This document shows, in pieces, positions 31,704 through 40,375 of a DNA stretch of 64,000 nucleotides (within the stretch, counting starts at the first letter, position 1; every line of letters begins with the position of its first letter). Source of the DNA: an uncultured Oscillospiraceae bacterium (lineage in GTDB: Bacteria; Bacillota; Clostridia; Oscillospirales; Ruminococcaceae); NCBI GenBank assembly GCA_934448295.1, contig CAKSEY010000017.1, positions 1 to 64,000 of the forward strand, given 5' to 3'. The translations under genes were made by a program, and so were the position numbers. The notes beneath the pieces are model-generated. The model was not told the origin of the DNA, did not search any database, and saw nothing but the letters and a program-made list of their open reading frames with translations.

Positions 31704-33608
31704 TCACCTTGTAATGTATTGGGAAAGCGTGCAGTACAGGAGCTCCGGGTCTATCGGTTTCGACAGATGGCAGTTCATTCCCGCTTCAAGGGTACGCGAT
31801 CTTTCCTTGTCGAATGCGTCCGCGGTCATGGCGATAATGGGGACGGTTTTCGCGTCGCTGCGGCTCATGGCTCTTATGCGCCTGGTCGCCTCTATTCCGT
31901 CCATCACCGGCATATGTACGTCCATAAGAATGGCGCTGTAATACTGCTGCGCGGATTGCCCGAACAGCTCCACAGCCTGCCTGCCGTTGCCCGCCACGTC
32001 TACCTGGCAGGAGAATTCCTCGAGGATCGCCTTTGCAACGTAAGAATTTATATCGTTGTCCTCGGTCAGGAGAATGCGCGCGCCGTTCAGGGCCTGCGCG
32101 CCGTCCTCCGCTGATTCCTGCTTTGCCGGGGTCTCAGCAATCGCAACGTACAGTTCGACTTTGAATTCCGTTCCCTTTCCGAGCTGGCTTTTTACGCTGA
32201 TGGTGCCGCCCATTGCGTCCACAAGGCTCTTTACTATGGGAAGCCCCAGCCCGGTGCCTGTTGATTTTTCGCCAAGCCGGGAGTGCTCCTGAGTAAACGG
32301 GTCGTACATATGCTTCTGATATTCCTCGCTCATGCCGATGCCGGTATCGCGGACGTAAAAGCGCAGACCTATTTTCCCGGGGACATCGGTTTCCTTCGGC
32401 TCTATGCGCTCGGAAACGAACTCTATCGTTCCGCCCGCCGGCGTGAACTTCGCCGCGTTCGAAAGCAGATTAAAGAAGATCTGGCTGAACCGCAGGCGGT
32501 CTGCCATGATACATTCCGTGCCTCCGCCCATGTGGAACACAAAGTTGACGTTCCTGTCGTCTATAAGCGGCTTTATCACTGTCAGAATCGAATCCGTGAA
32601 TTCCGCGCAGGTGAACGGAGCTTCATTCAGCGTCATGTCGCCGTTTTCGATTTTGCTCATGTCCAGAATATCGTTGATAATCCCCAGCAAAAACTTGCTG
32701 GAGGAGTCTATCTTTTCGAGGTAGCCCTTAATGGTCGGCAGGTCGTCCTCTTTCTTCGCAAGGTGGGTCAGACCTATAACGGCGTTCATCGGAGTCCTGA
32801 TGTCGTGACTCATTCTCGACAGGAATTCAGTTTTCGCCTGCGCCGCCTGTTCCGCTTTTTCGGCGGTTATTTTCAGCTCGTCGTTCTTTTCCTGGATGCT
32901 TTTGTAAAGCTCCTTCCGGCGCTGATCCTCAACGGAAATATCGCACCACACATAAACCACCGCATAGCTTGCGTCAATGATCAGCCAGCCGGGATTTGCA
33001 AGCTGTACCCATGTGAATACTGTGGTGATCACAAAAAAGGCTGTAAGCAGGGGCGCGTTGAAGCGCGGCGTGATTTTCCTCCAGAAGAAAAACACAAGAA
33101 AAAGCCCGATCCCGGAATACAGCATGATAAAGCCGACTCCCACGGGCATAAATAAGATCCCCCTCTCGTACTCCATGTTTTCCGAGAGCGTGAAAAACAG
33201 ACCCGTGAACGGATTGCTGAGCGCCGCAAGCGCATATACGCCGTATGGGATCATCATAAGTGAAATATGCCTGAGCAGCTTTTTCAGGGAATGATCCTGG
33301 TGTATCAGGACGTAGGCATAGCCGCCCCATGTCGCCGCCAGAAGCGGCATACTTATTACATAGACCGTCATGGCTATCTGGTAAACCCACCAGTTTGTAG
33401 CAGCGTTCATCGCCGTTGAGGCAACTATGTCAATGATAACGCTGACGATGCTTAATACAAGTACAAAGAAAAAAGCGTCGCTCTGGATATCCATTGTTGA
33501 CAGCCCCTGTCTTTTCCTTGTATATCTTTCGCGGTGCAGGGAGAATTCCTTGATAAACATTATCAGGAATACAGCCAGTGCGAAATAATCCGTTTCAACG
33601 TGCCACAT
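31704..33608 (-). CDS. Membrane hybrid sensor histidine kinase with C-terminal receiver
   Basis: A 634-residue protein. Residues about 1-220 hold roughly seven membrane helices of the 7TM type. A short coiled linker follows, then HisKA with phosphoacceptor His in FLSRMSHDIRTPMNAVIG, then HATPase_c with N-box FNLLSNAAKFTP, DTGIGM and GTGLGLPIVKSLV. A C-terminal receiver has the phosphate-accepting Asp in AILMDVHMPVMDG. It is a hybrid kinase with no downstream regulator nearby, so it likely feeds a remote HPt or acts alone. It carries no separate sensor domain apart from the membrane part. Confidence 0.93.
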   Translation of the reverse strand: MWHVETDYFALAVFLIMFIKEFSLHRERYTRKRQGLSTMDIQSDAFFFVLVLSIVSVIIDIVASTAMNAATNWWVYQIAMTVYVISMPLLAATWGGYAYVLIHQDHSLKKLLRHISLMMIPYGVYALAALSNPFTGLFFTLSENMEYERGILFMPVGVGFIMLYSGIGLFLVFFFWRKITPRFNAPLLTAFFVITTVFTWVQLANPGWLIIDASYAVVYVWCDISVEDQRRKELYKSIQEKNDELKITAEKAEQAAQAKTEFLSRMSHDIRTPMNAVIGLTHLAKKEDDLPTIKGYLEKIDSSSKFLLGIINDILDMSKIENGDMTLNEAPFTCAEFTDSILTVIKPLIDDRNVNFVFHMGGGTECIMADRLRFSQIFFNLLSNAAKFTPAGGTIEFVSERIEPKETDVPGKIGLRFYVRDTGIGMSEEYQKHMYDPFTQEHSRLGEKSTGTGLGLPIVKSLVDAMGGTISVKSQLGKGTEFKVELYVAIAETPAKQESAEDGAQALNGARILLTEDNDINSYVAKAILEEFSCQVDVAGNGRQAVELFGQSAQQYYSAILMDVHMPVMDGIEATRRIRAMSRSDAKTVPIIAMTADAFDKERSRTLEAGMNCHLSKPIDPELLYCTLSQYITR

Positions 33609-33701
33609 ATTAAGTTTCCCCCAGGCGCGCCAGTCCTTGGGCTGTTTTCGTCAGCCGTGCATGAAGTCTTACAAAGGGACCAGCAAACTAATAACATCTG
33701 T

Positions 33702-33730
33702 ATTATACTACCTTTACGGATCAAAAACAA
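33702..33730 (-). promoter_or_regulatory. Promoter of the hybrid kinase
   Basis: On the minus strand: TTGTTT (33725-33730), 17-bp spacer, TATAAT (33702-33707). The -35 is non-consensus. Nothing else was recognised in 33731-33890. Confidence 0.65.
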
Positions 33731-33890
33731 GCAATTACGGGCGAAAAAAAGCTTTTTTTAGTGAAGTTGTACACAATTCCTTATAAGAGTTGACATTGAT
33801 TATGCATTGTTCGCTGGTTCGATAATCCATTTATAGGAGCATGATCGCTTTTCCGGATACTTTTGTATAGACCACCGTCCGCCCGGAAGT

Positions 33891-34775
33891 CTAGCCGTTT
33901 TTTGTAAGCTCCGTGCTCACGCAGTATTCAACAAAACGCTCCGCCGCAAGCGAAAGTCCCTTTCTGCTGCGAAATGCAAGACCTATGCTGCGGAATGCGG
34001 GGACGTCCAGCGGCTTGCAGAGTATGTCATACGGGATACGCTGGAGAATAAGCTGCGGCAAAGCGGCTATGCCGAGCCCCTTTTCAACCATCGACATGAC
34101 CGCATAATCGTCCCATGTGGTGAACCTTACGTCCGGGCGGACGTTATTTTTCTGGAGCAGCTCTGATATGTCGCAGTTCCCGCCCTTTTCCAGCAGCATG
34201 AACGGCTGTCCCCCGAACGCGGCTATCGGGAATCTGTCAAGACCTGCCAGCGGGTGGTTTTGGGGAATGACCGCAAGCAGAGCGTCTTTTTTCAGCAGTA
34301 TCGTCTCAAATTCCGGTCTTGTGGGAAGCCGCAGGAATCCGCAGTCCACGCGCCCCTCCCATATCCAGCTTTCAATTTCGGAATAGTCTCCCAGGAGGAG
34401 CTCATACTGGATATTCGGGTATTCGCACTGGAACCTGCGGATTATCTCTGGCAGCCAGTGGGTCGCCACGCTGGAAAAAGTCCCTATGCGGATAAGCCCG
34501 GAGCGCAGCCCGTTCAGGTCGTCGATTTGAATTTGCAGCTTTTCACATTCCTCGCATACGCGCCTGACATATGGCAGCAGCCGGGTGCCGTCCGAGGTCA
34601 GCCTGACGCCGCTTTTTCCCCTTTCAAGCAGGGTCACGCTCCAGTCCGTTTCCAGGTCGCTTATCATTCGGCTGATTCCCGACTGGGAGTAATTGAGCAT
34701 TTCCGCCGCCTTTGTGAAGCTCCCGTATTCAACGGTTTTCACAAAAGCAAGATACTTGCTGATATTCGTTTCCAC
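33891..34775 (-). CDS. LysR-family transcriptional regulator
   Basis: A 294-residue LysR regulator. The N-terminal winged HTH is YLAFVKTVEYGSFTKAAEML, then NYSQSGISRMISDLE. The C-terminal LysR substrate-binding domain runs from about 90. It is divergent from a MATE exporter and a TGTAAT-N7-ATTACA box lies between them. This strongly suggests it controls that exporter and itself. The inducer is unknown. Confidence 0.92.
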   Translation of the reverse strand: METNISKYLAFVKTVEYGSFTKAAEMLNYSQSGISRMISDLETDWSVTLLERGKSGVRLTSDGTRLLPYVRRVCEECEKLQIQIDDLNGLRSGLIRIGTFSSVATHWLPEIIRRFQCEYPNIQYELLLGDYSEIESWIWEGRVDCGFLRLPTRPEFETILLKKDALLAVIPQNHPLAGLDRFPIAAFGGQPFMLLEKGGNCDISELLQKNNVRPDVRFTTWDDYAVMSMVEKGLGIAALPQLILQRIPYDILCKPLDVPAFRSIGLAFRSRKGLSLAAERFVEYCVSTELTKNG

Positions 34776-34795
34776 TGTGTTCTCCTATCCGGTTT

Positions 34796-34814
34796 TGTAA
34801 TGCGAAGTATTACA
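34796..34814. promoter_or_regulatory. LysR-type box between the LysR and MATE genes
   Basis: TGTAAT-N7-ATTACA inverted repeat, fitting the T-N11-A LysR pattern. It is centred about 30 bp upstream of the LysR start and 80 bp upstream of the MATE start. A TATAAT lies at about 34834 on the MATE side. Confidence 0.7.
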
Positions 34815-34883
34815 AACATTCGCTTTTCAGAACTATAATAATATGATATACTATTATTTAGCAAAAGTCAAGGGGGAACGAAA

Positions 34884-36224
34884 ATGAAAAACAGCATTGA
34901 TATGCTAAACGGGCCGCTGACCCGCAAAATAATCCAATTTGCATTGCCGATAGTGCTCACGAGCATTGTTCAGCAGCTTTTCAACTCGGCGGACACCGCC
35001 ATAATCGGGCGCTACGGCGAAAAAGGCGCTCTGGCGGCGGTCGGCACCAACGGGGAGACCGTTGCCATGCTGGTCAGCCTCTCGGCGGGTCTTGCGATAG
35101 GAGCGAACGTGCTCACGTCGGGGCTGATAGGCTCCGGGGAAACTGCGAAAATCCGCCGGGCGGTCAGCACTTCCGTCATTGCCGCAATGATTTTGGGAGC
35201 CGCTCTTGCCGTTATCGGGACGTTTTCCGCCGAACCGCTGCTGCGGCTCATCAACACCCCGGCGGAAATTCTGCCTGACGCGTGCGATTACCTGCGGGTG
35301 TACTGCCTGGCTGTTCCGTTTCTGACGGTTTACGATTTCGGCGCAGCAGTACTGCGCTCCTGCGGCGACAGCAAACGACCGCTTGCGGCGCTTATCGTCT
35401 CCGGAGCCGTAAACGTGCTGCTTAACCTCGTTTTCGTCATTGTCTGCAAAATGAACGTCGTGGGCGTAGGGCTTGCCACCGTTATCGCAACGGCGCTCAG
35501 CGCGGCTATCGTGTTATTCTGGCTGATACGGGAGCCGGGGGATTTCAAGCTCACTCTGCGCCTGTTTGATACCGCCTGCTTTGTAAGGATCGTCCGCGTT
35601 GGGATTCCCGCCGCACTTCAGGGAGCGGTATTCTGCTTTGCGAACATCTTCGTGCAGTCGTGCGTGAATCAGTTCGGCGCTGACGCAGTCGCCGGCTCTG
35701 CGGTTGCTATGACCTTCGAGTATTTCACATATTACGCGATAACCTCCCTCGGGCAGGCGGCGACTACCTTTATCTCGCAGAATTACGCCGCCGGGAACTA
35801 CGACCGCTGCAAAAAAACGCTTGGGATATGCCTTGTCCTGTCCTTTGTCTCCTGCTCCGCAATGACCGTTCCGCTGTCCGTATTCTGCCGCCAGGCGTCC
35901 TCGCTGTTTACGTCCGACCCGCAGGAAATAGAGATGTCCTGCCTGAGAATAATGCTGATCCTTGTATTTGAGCCGATATGCTCCTTTTATGAGATCCCTG
36001 CGGCGGCTATGCGCGGCGTGGGCTGGTCTGCGCTGCCCGCCATAGAAACGGTGGCGGGGACCTGCCTTTTCAGGATCGCGTGGGTATTCACCGTGTTCGC
36101 CCGTTTCCGCGACCTGCACAGCCTGTACATAGTGTTCCCGATAACCTGGGTGGTGACCTCCGCGATGGTGGGCGCAAGCTGCTTCTTTGTCTTTAGGAGG
36201 ATAAGTAAGCGCCGGGCGCTCTGA
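34884..36224 (+). CDS. MATE-family efflux transporter
   Basis: A 446-residue protein with 12 membrane helices and the MATE signature start FALPIVLTSIVQQLFNSADT, DTAIIGRYGE. The second half has FVQSCVNQFGADAVAGSAVA. It belongs to the DinF/NorM-like branch and exports cations or drugs against Na+ or H+. It is divergent from a LysR gene with an operator between. An AAGGGGG site precedes the ATG. Confidence 0.93.
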   Translation: MKNSIDMLNGPLTRKIIQFALPIVLTSIVQQLFNSADTAIIGRYGEKGALAAVGTNGETVAMLVSLSAGLAIGANVLTSGLIGSGETAKIRRAVSTSVIAAMILGAALAVIGTFSAEPLLRLINTPAEILPDACDYLRVYCLAVPFLTVYDFGAAVLRSCGDSKRPLAALIVSGAVNVLLNLVFVIVCKMNVVGVGLATVIATALSAAIVLFWLIREPGDFKLTLRLFDTACFVRIVRVGIPAALQGAVFCFANIFVQSCVNQFGADAVAGSAVAMTFEYFTYYAITSLGQAATTFISQNYAAGNYDRCKKTLGICLVLSFVSCSAMTVPLSVFCRQASSLFTSDPQEIEMSCLRIMLILVFEPICSFYEIPAAAMRGVGWSALPAIETVAGTCLFRIAWVFTVFARFRDLHSLYIVFPITWVVTSAMVGASCFFVFRRISKRRAL

Positions 36225-36241
36225 TATTCCTGCTGAATATG

Positions 36242-36271
36242 TTGACAATCCCGCCGTATATGTGGTATAAT
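36242..36271 (+). promoter_or_regulatory. Promoter of the TIR-DHH-RyR operon
   Basis: TTGACA (36242-36247), 18-bp spacer, TATAAT (36266-36271), 35 bp before the TIR gene start. Confidence 0.85.
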
Positions 36272-36305
36272 TATCCTGTTGATCATATTTCACGGGAGAT
36301 AATAA

Positions 36306-38018
36306 ATGCGCATTTTTATATCACACTCTTCTGCCGACGCAGCCCTTGCCGGAGAGATATGCCGCGACCTTGAGGACAGCGGTTATAGCTGCTTTATAGC
36401 GCCGCGCGATATCCGCTCGGGCTGCGAATATGCCGAGGAGCTTATAAACGGGATAGACGGCTGTGACCTGATGGTGCTGCTTCTGTCGGAGCAGTCAAAC
36501 GGCTCGCCGCACGTTCTGCGCGAGGTCGAGAGAGCAGTCAGCAAAAACAAGCCCATCGTTGTATACAAGCTTGAAGAGGTATCGCTCACCAAATCAATGG
36601 AATACTTCCTGATGACCCACCAATGGCTTGAGCGCAAGCCCGGCAGGGAGCGCAGCGAGATAATCGGCGCCATTGAGCAATTCAGCCGGGAGCGGCGCAC
36701 CGCACCCTCCCCCGCCACGCATGAACCAAAGCCCAGGAAAAAGAACAGGAAAATAATATGCCTGTCCGCTGCGGCGACAGTTATTCTGGCGGCGCTGGTG
36801 ACTGCTTTTTCATTAGGCGCACACAGGCAGGGGGAGCTTATGGAGCCTTCGGGGGATTCGTCCGCGCCGGAGATTTCTGCGGGTTCCTCGGACAGCGCTT
36901 CCCTGCCGGAATGCTCCACTGTTTCCTCAGATAACGCTTCTCTGCCGGAGAATCACGCCGCTTCTTCAGACAGCGCTTCTTTGACGGAGAATCCCGCCCC
37001 ATCTTCGGACAGCGCTTCCCTGCCGGAGAATCCCGCTTCATCTTCTGACAGCACGACTGCGCAGGAGATCGCCGCTGCTCCGCAGGAAAACACAGCGGCA
37101 GCACCACCGGAAACCTCGGTTCAGCCAGCCGCCGCAACCAGCAGCCCACCTCAAACCACGATAGCCACTGAGAAGCCCTCCGAAACAGCCAGCCAGGCGG
37201 AGCCGCCAACAGAGCCGTCCTCCGAGGACTCCCCGGCGGTGCCGGAGCCGGGAAGCTCGCTTTTCCTCGGGACATACAACGGTCAGCCTGTGGAATGGCG
37301 GGTGGTGCATATTGCCGATAACGGCAGGAGCGCGGTGGTTATCTCCGACAAGATACTCACCATGAAAGCCTTTGACGCAGCGGAGAGCGGGCACTATAAC
37401 CAGACGGATTCCGAAAGCTACTGGACGACCCCCATGGACGACCTTTCCGTGGAGCAGCAGCGCGCCCTGCGCGGCGACAACCGCTGGGAATACTCCAATA
37501 TCAGGACTTGGCTGAATTCCGCCAGGGAAATGGTGCAGTACAGCGACTATCCGCCTGCTGCGGGCGCTATGTCCGAGCATGATAACGGGTACAGCACCGA
37601 AGCGGGATTCCTGCGCGGCTTCACCAAAGACGAGCTGGCGGCGATACTTCCCACCGAAATAACCACCAACGGAAGCACCACCACAGACAGGGTTTTCCTG
37701 CTATCATCAGATGAAATGCAATGGCTGTACGACGCAGACGTGAGCATTTTTGCAAGGCCTACCCCGGAAGCGCTTGAGCAGGACTCCACCGGCTGGTACG
37801 CCATGTACCTTGACGCCTGCGGCACCGATGAATACCTCTGGTGGCTGAGGGACGCGGACGGCTCCAACGCCTGCAAATCCCTTATAGTGAACAACAGCAG
37901 CATGGACAGCGTTATCTCGGCGCAGTGCGTCGGGCTGGAGGGCTTCGGGATTCGCCCCGCAATGACTATCGACCTTTCCTCGCCGCTCATCGCCGGGCTT
38001 TTGCAAAGCACGGAATGA
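36306..38018 (+). CDS. Membrane protein with intracellular TIR domain and extracellular DUF6273-like domain
   Basis: A 570-residue protein. Residues 1-130 are a TIR domain: MRIFISHSSADAALAGEICR, CFIAPRDI, EYAEELING with candidate catalytic Glu (E41, E44 or E45), LLSEQSN. TIR domains of bacteria often hydrolyse or cyclise NAD+. A basic patch (KPRKKNRK) and one membrane helix (about 150-172) follow, then a Ser/Glu/Pro-rich stalk with four 13-residue repeats, and a C-terminal domain (about 328-565) with VEWRVVH, SNIRTWLNS, YLWWLRD and GIRPAMTIDL, as in DUF6273 of the fibrobacter-succinogenes-like group. The N-terminus has no signal peptide, so it is a type II-like orientation. It leads the operon with DHH and RyR genes. 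Confidence 0.85.
   Translation: MRIFISHSSADAALAGEICRDLEDSGYSCFIAPRDIRSGCEYAEELINGIDGCDLMVLLLSEQSNGSPHVLREVERAVSKNKPIVVYKLEEVSLTKSMEYFLMTHQWLERKPGRERSEIIGAIEQFSRERRTAPSPATHEPKPRKKNRKIICLSAAATVILAALVTAFSLGAHRQGELMEPSGDSSAPEISAGSSDSASLPECSTVSSDNASLPENHAASSDSASLTENPAPSSDSASLPENPASSSDSTTAQEIAAAPQENTAAAPPETSVQPAAATSSPPQTTIATEKPSETASQAEPPTEPSSEDSPAVPEPGSSLFLGTYNGQPVEWRVVHIADNGRSAVVISDKILTMKAFDAAESGHYNQTDSESYWTTPMDDLSVEQQRALRGDNRWEYSNIRTWLNSAREMVQYSDYPPAAGAMSEHDNGYSTEAGFLRGFTKDELAAILPTEITTNGSTTTDRVFLLSSDEMQWLYDADVSIFARPTPEALEQDSTGWYAMYLDACGTDEYLWWLRDADGSNACKSLIVNNSSMDSVISAQCVGLEGFGIRPAMTIDLSSPLIAGLLQSTE
36885..37040 (+). repeat. Tandem 39-bp repeat in the stalk of the TIR protein
   Basis: Four in-frame copies of a 39-bp unit, encoding SSDSASLPENPAx-like 13-residue units, plus a degenerate fifth. 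Copy number probably varies between strains. Confidence 0.85.
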
Positions 38019-38045
38019 AATGAAATCCGAAAGACAGGTATGTAA

Positions 38046-39515
38046 ATGGAACTGAAACAGCTTCTTGAATTCAACGACATAGTGATACAGTGCCACGACG
38101 ACCCGGACGCGGATACCATCGCCTCCGGCTTCGGGGTGTACTGCTATCTGAAAGCTCACGGAAAGCAGCCTCGTCTTGTCTACGGCGGCGACAGGCAGCT
38201 CACCAAGACCAACCTGAAGGTCATGCTGAAGCTGCTGGAAATTCCGCTGCAATGGGCTTCGGAGCTTGAAGCGCCGCAGCTCCTCGTGACCGTTGACTGC
38301 GTTCACGGGGAGAGGAACGTCACTGATTTCGCCGCAGAGCGCTACGCGGCAATCGACCACCACAAAATCACAGAGAATATTCCGGAGATGTCGGAGATAC
38401 GCTCAAATTACGGAAGCTGCGCAACGATAGTGTGCCAGCTCCTGGAAAACGAGGGCTACCCCCTCGAAGAGGATATCAGGCTTTCTACGGCGCTGTATTA
38501 CGGGCTGTATTCGGATACAGCCTGCTTTTCAGAGGTAAAGCACCCCGCCGACCGGGATCTGCGTGACTTTGCCCATGTGGACAAAAGCGTGATGACCCTG
38601 CTTGCAAACTGCGTCCTCTCCCTGCCGGAGCTGAGGATAGCCGGGGACGCCCTCAACCGGGTTCAGTATAACGAGAAGAACAGATACGCAGTTGCTATTG
38701 CCGAGCCGTGCGACCCGAACATTCTCGGATATATCAACGACCTTGTTCTCCAGGTGGACAGCGTAGACGTCAGCGTTGTGGGCTGCTTTGTAAAAAGGGG
38801 CTTCAAGGTATCTGTAAGGAGCTGCACCGCCGGGATCCACGCGGACGAGCTGGCGCGGTTCATCACTGACGGAAACGGCGGCGGGCACCGGCAGAAAGCG
38901 GGCGGGATAATTCTCTCAGCAGCGGCGGACCTGCAGAAGGAGCTCGTTGACAGGCTGGATTCCTACTACGGCAGCTTTGACATTATCCGCGCCGATGAAT
39001 ATTCCCCGGATATTTCCAGCATGAGAAAATACCGCAAGCTGCCCGAAACCGCAGGCTTCGCCAAAACCACGGATATCGTCCCCGCAGGCACAGACATTAT
39101 CATAAGAATGATAGAGGGCGACCTGGACATAATGGCGGCGGACAGCACCTACATCATGATAGGCAGGAACGGCAATATCTACCCCATCAGCAGCGAAAGG
39201 TTCGGAAAGCTGTACACCGCGTCAGACGCGCCTTATCAGATAATTTCCGAGTACGACCCCAGGATAATCACCCGGGATCAGCACGACATACGCATTGCAC
39301 AATATGCAAGGTGCTGCGTTTCCGACAGGAATAACTCCTGCATATTCGCAAGACGGCTTGACAGAACGCTCAAGCTGTTCACCTCCTGGGACAGCTCAAA
39401 CTATATGCTGGGCGAGGTTGGGGACTATTTCGCGGTGAGGAGCGACGACCTCAGCGATATGTACGTCATTCCGCGCGAGCAATTTGAGCCTGTTTACAGA
39501 GAAACAGAGGAATGA
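38046..39515 (+). CDS. DHH/DHHA1-family phosphoesterase with C-terminal duplicated extension
   Basis: A 489-residue protein. The DHH domain has HDDPDAD (17-23), VDCVHGER (83-90) and DHHK (104-107), and the DHHA1 domain has GGGHRQKAGG (278-287). All active-site motifs for Mn-dependent phosphodiester hydrolysis are kept. Such proteins act as nanoRNase/pAp phosphatase or degrade cyclic dinucleotides. The extra C-terminal region (about 330-489) has two similar segments, DSTYIMIGRNGNIYPISSER and FAVRSDDLSDMYVIPRE, which look like a duplicated small domain of unknown role. It starts 27 bp after the TIR gene and its stop lies 2 bp before the next start. Confidence 0.88.
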   Translation: MELKQLLEFNDIVIQCHDDPDADTIASGFGVYCYLKAHGKQPRLVYGGDRQLTKTNLKVMLKLLEIPLQWASELEAPQLLVTVDCVHGERNVTDFAAERYAAIDHHKITENIPEMSEIRSNYGSCATIVCQLLENEGYPLEEDIRLSTALYYGLYSDTACFSEVKHPADRDLRDFAHVDKSVMTLLANCVLSLPELRIAGDALNRVQYNEKNRYAVAIAEPCDPNILGYINDLVLQVDSVDVSVVGCFVKRGFKVSVRSCTAGIHADELARFITDGNGGGHRQKAGGIILSAAADLQKELVDRLDSYYGSFDIIRADEYSPDISSMRKYRKLPETAGFAKTTDIVPAGTDIIIRMIEGDLDIMAADSTYIMIGRNGNIYPISSERFGKLYTASDAPYQIISEYDPRIITRDQHDIRIAQYARCCVSDRNNSCIFARRLDRTLKLFTSWDSSNYMLGEVGDYFAVRSDDLSDMYVIPREQFEPVYRETEE

Positions 39516-39517
39516 CC

Positions 39518-40306
39518 ATGAACCTGATGAGCAGAGAAGCCACAGCCGCGTACAGCCTGGTTCATTCATTTCCGCTGTTTGACCTTGCCGATGAAAGCGG
39601 AACTATAAGCGTATGCATTATCGGCAGCGACCCTTTCTGCGAGGAATACCTCAAAGCCGCAGTGTGGGGCACCCAGCGCGACGGATTCCGGATAAAGCTT
39701 GACCTGTACACCACCGCTGCCGAGTGCGAAAGGCTTGAACGCTGCCTGCCGGAAATAATCCACACCGCCGGGCTTTCAGACAGCCGCGAGATTTTTTACG
39801 AGGTAAGGCTCCGCAGCGAAAAGCCCTCCGGGGATTACTGCTTTATGCTTACCTCCGCGCCGATCGCCGGAAGAATTCCGGTGAATGTGGCGAAAACGGC
39901 GGTAATTTCAGACATCTGCGGCTCTCCGGAAAATGGGAACAGCTCCGGCATGGATTATTTCCGGAAGAGCGGTCTGGAAAAGCAGGCGCTTTCGCTGGTG
40001 CGCAGCTTCGGGAACTCTGCGGAGAGGTTCTATAACGACGGGTTCTGCTATCGCTCGTCCATCGCCGCCGCGCTGTTCTGGGACATACGCAGGCGTCAGG
40101 GCGAGAGCATAGAGGTATGCGAAAAAAATATGCAGCTTGAACACCGCCGGTGGAACGCATTCACCCGAACAGAGGGATACCGCTTCGGCACGGTGCGCAG
40201 CGACCAGGTGAAAACCCACCCCTGTCTTGTCGCCTGGGATATGCTGAGCAGCGCATATCAGCAGTATGACGCGGCTCCCATAAGAAACGCGGGGTTGTAT
40301 GTCTAG
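39518..40306 (+). CDS. Rossmann-like and RyR-domain protein
   Basis: A 262-residue protein. The N-terminal part (about 30-130) begins TISVCIIGSDPFCEEYLKAA, like a TrkA_N/Rossmann nucleotide-binding strand-loop-helix. The C-terminal part (about 205-250) matches the RyR domain: LEHRRWNAFTRTEGYRFG, then KTHPCLVAWD. RyR repeats were first seen in ryanodine receptors and are thought to sense nucleotide-derived ligands such as ADP-ribose forms. I place the start at the ATG at 39518, which has AGAGGA 6 nt upstream. The ATG at 39512 has its site adjacent and is unlikely. Likely a sensor working with the TIR and DHH proteins. Confidence 0.8.
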   Translation: MNLMSREATAAYSLVHSFPLFDLADESGTISVCIIGSDPFCEEYLKAAVWGTQRDGFRIKLDLYTTAAECERLERCLPEIIHTAGLSDSREIFYEVRLRSEKPSGDYCFMLTSAPIAGRIPVNVAKTAVISDICGSPENGNSSGMDYFRKSGLEKQALSLVRSFGNSAERFYNDGFCYRSSIAAALFWDIRRRQGESIEVCEKNMQLEHRRWNAFTRTEGYRFGTVRSDQVKTHPCLVAWDMLSSAYQQYDAAPIRNAGLYV

Positions 40307-40341
40307 TCTGTATGCGCATTGTTTCAGCGCCGAACATATAA

Positions 40342-40371
40342 AAAGAGAGCCGCTGCATTGCGGCTCTCTTT
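40342..40371. terminator. Bidirectional terminator between the RyR gene and rapZ
   Basis: A perfect 12-bp stem (40342-40353 with 40360-40371) with A- and T-rich flanks on both sides. Confidence 0.92.
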
Positions 40372-40375
40372 CTGT

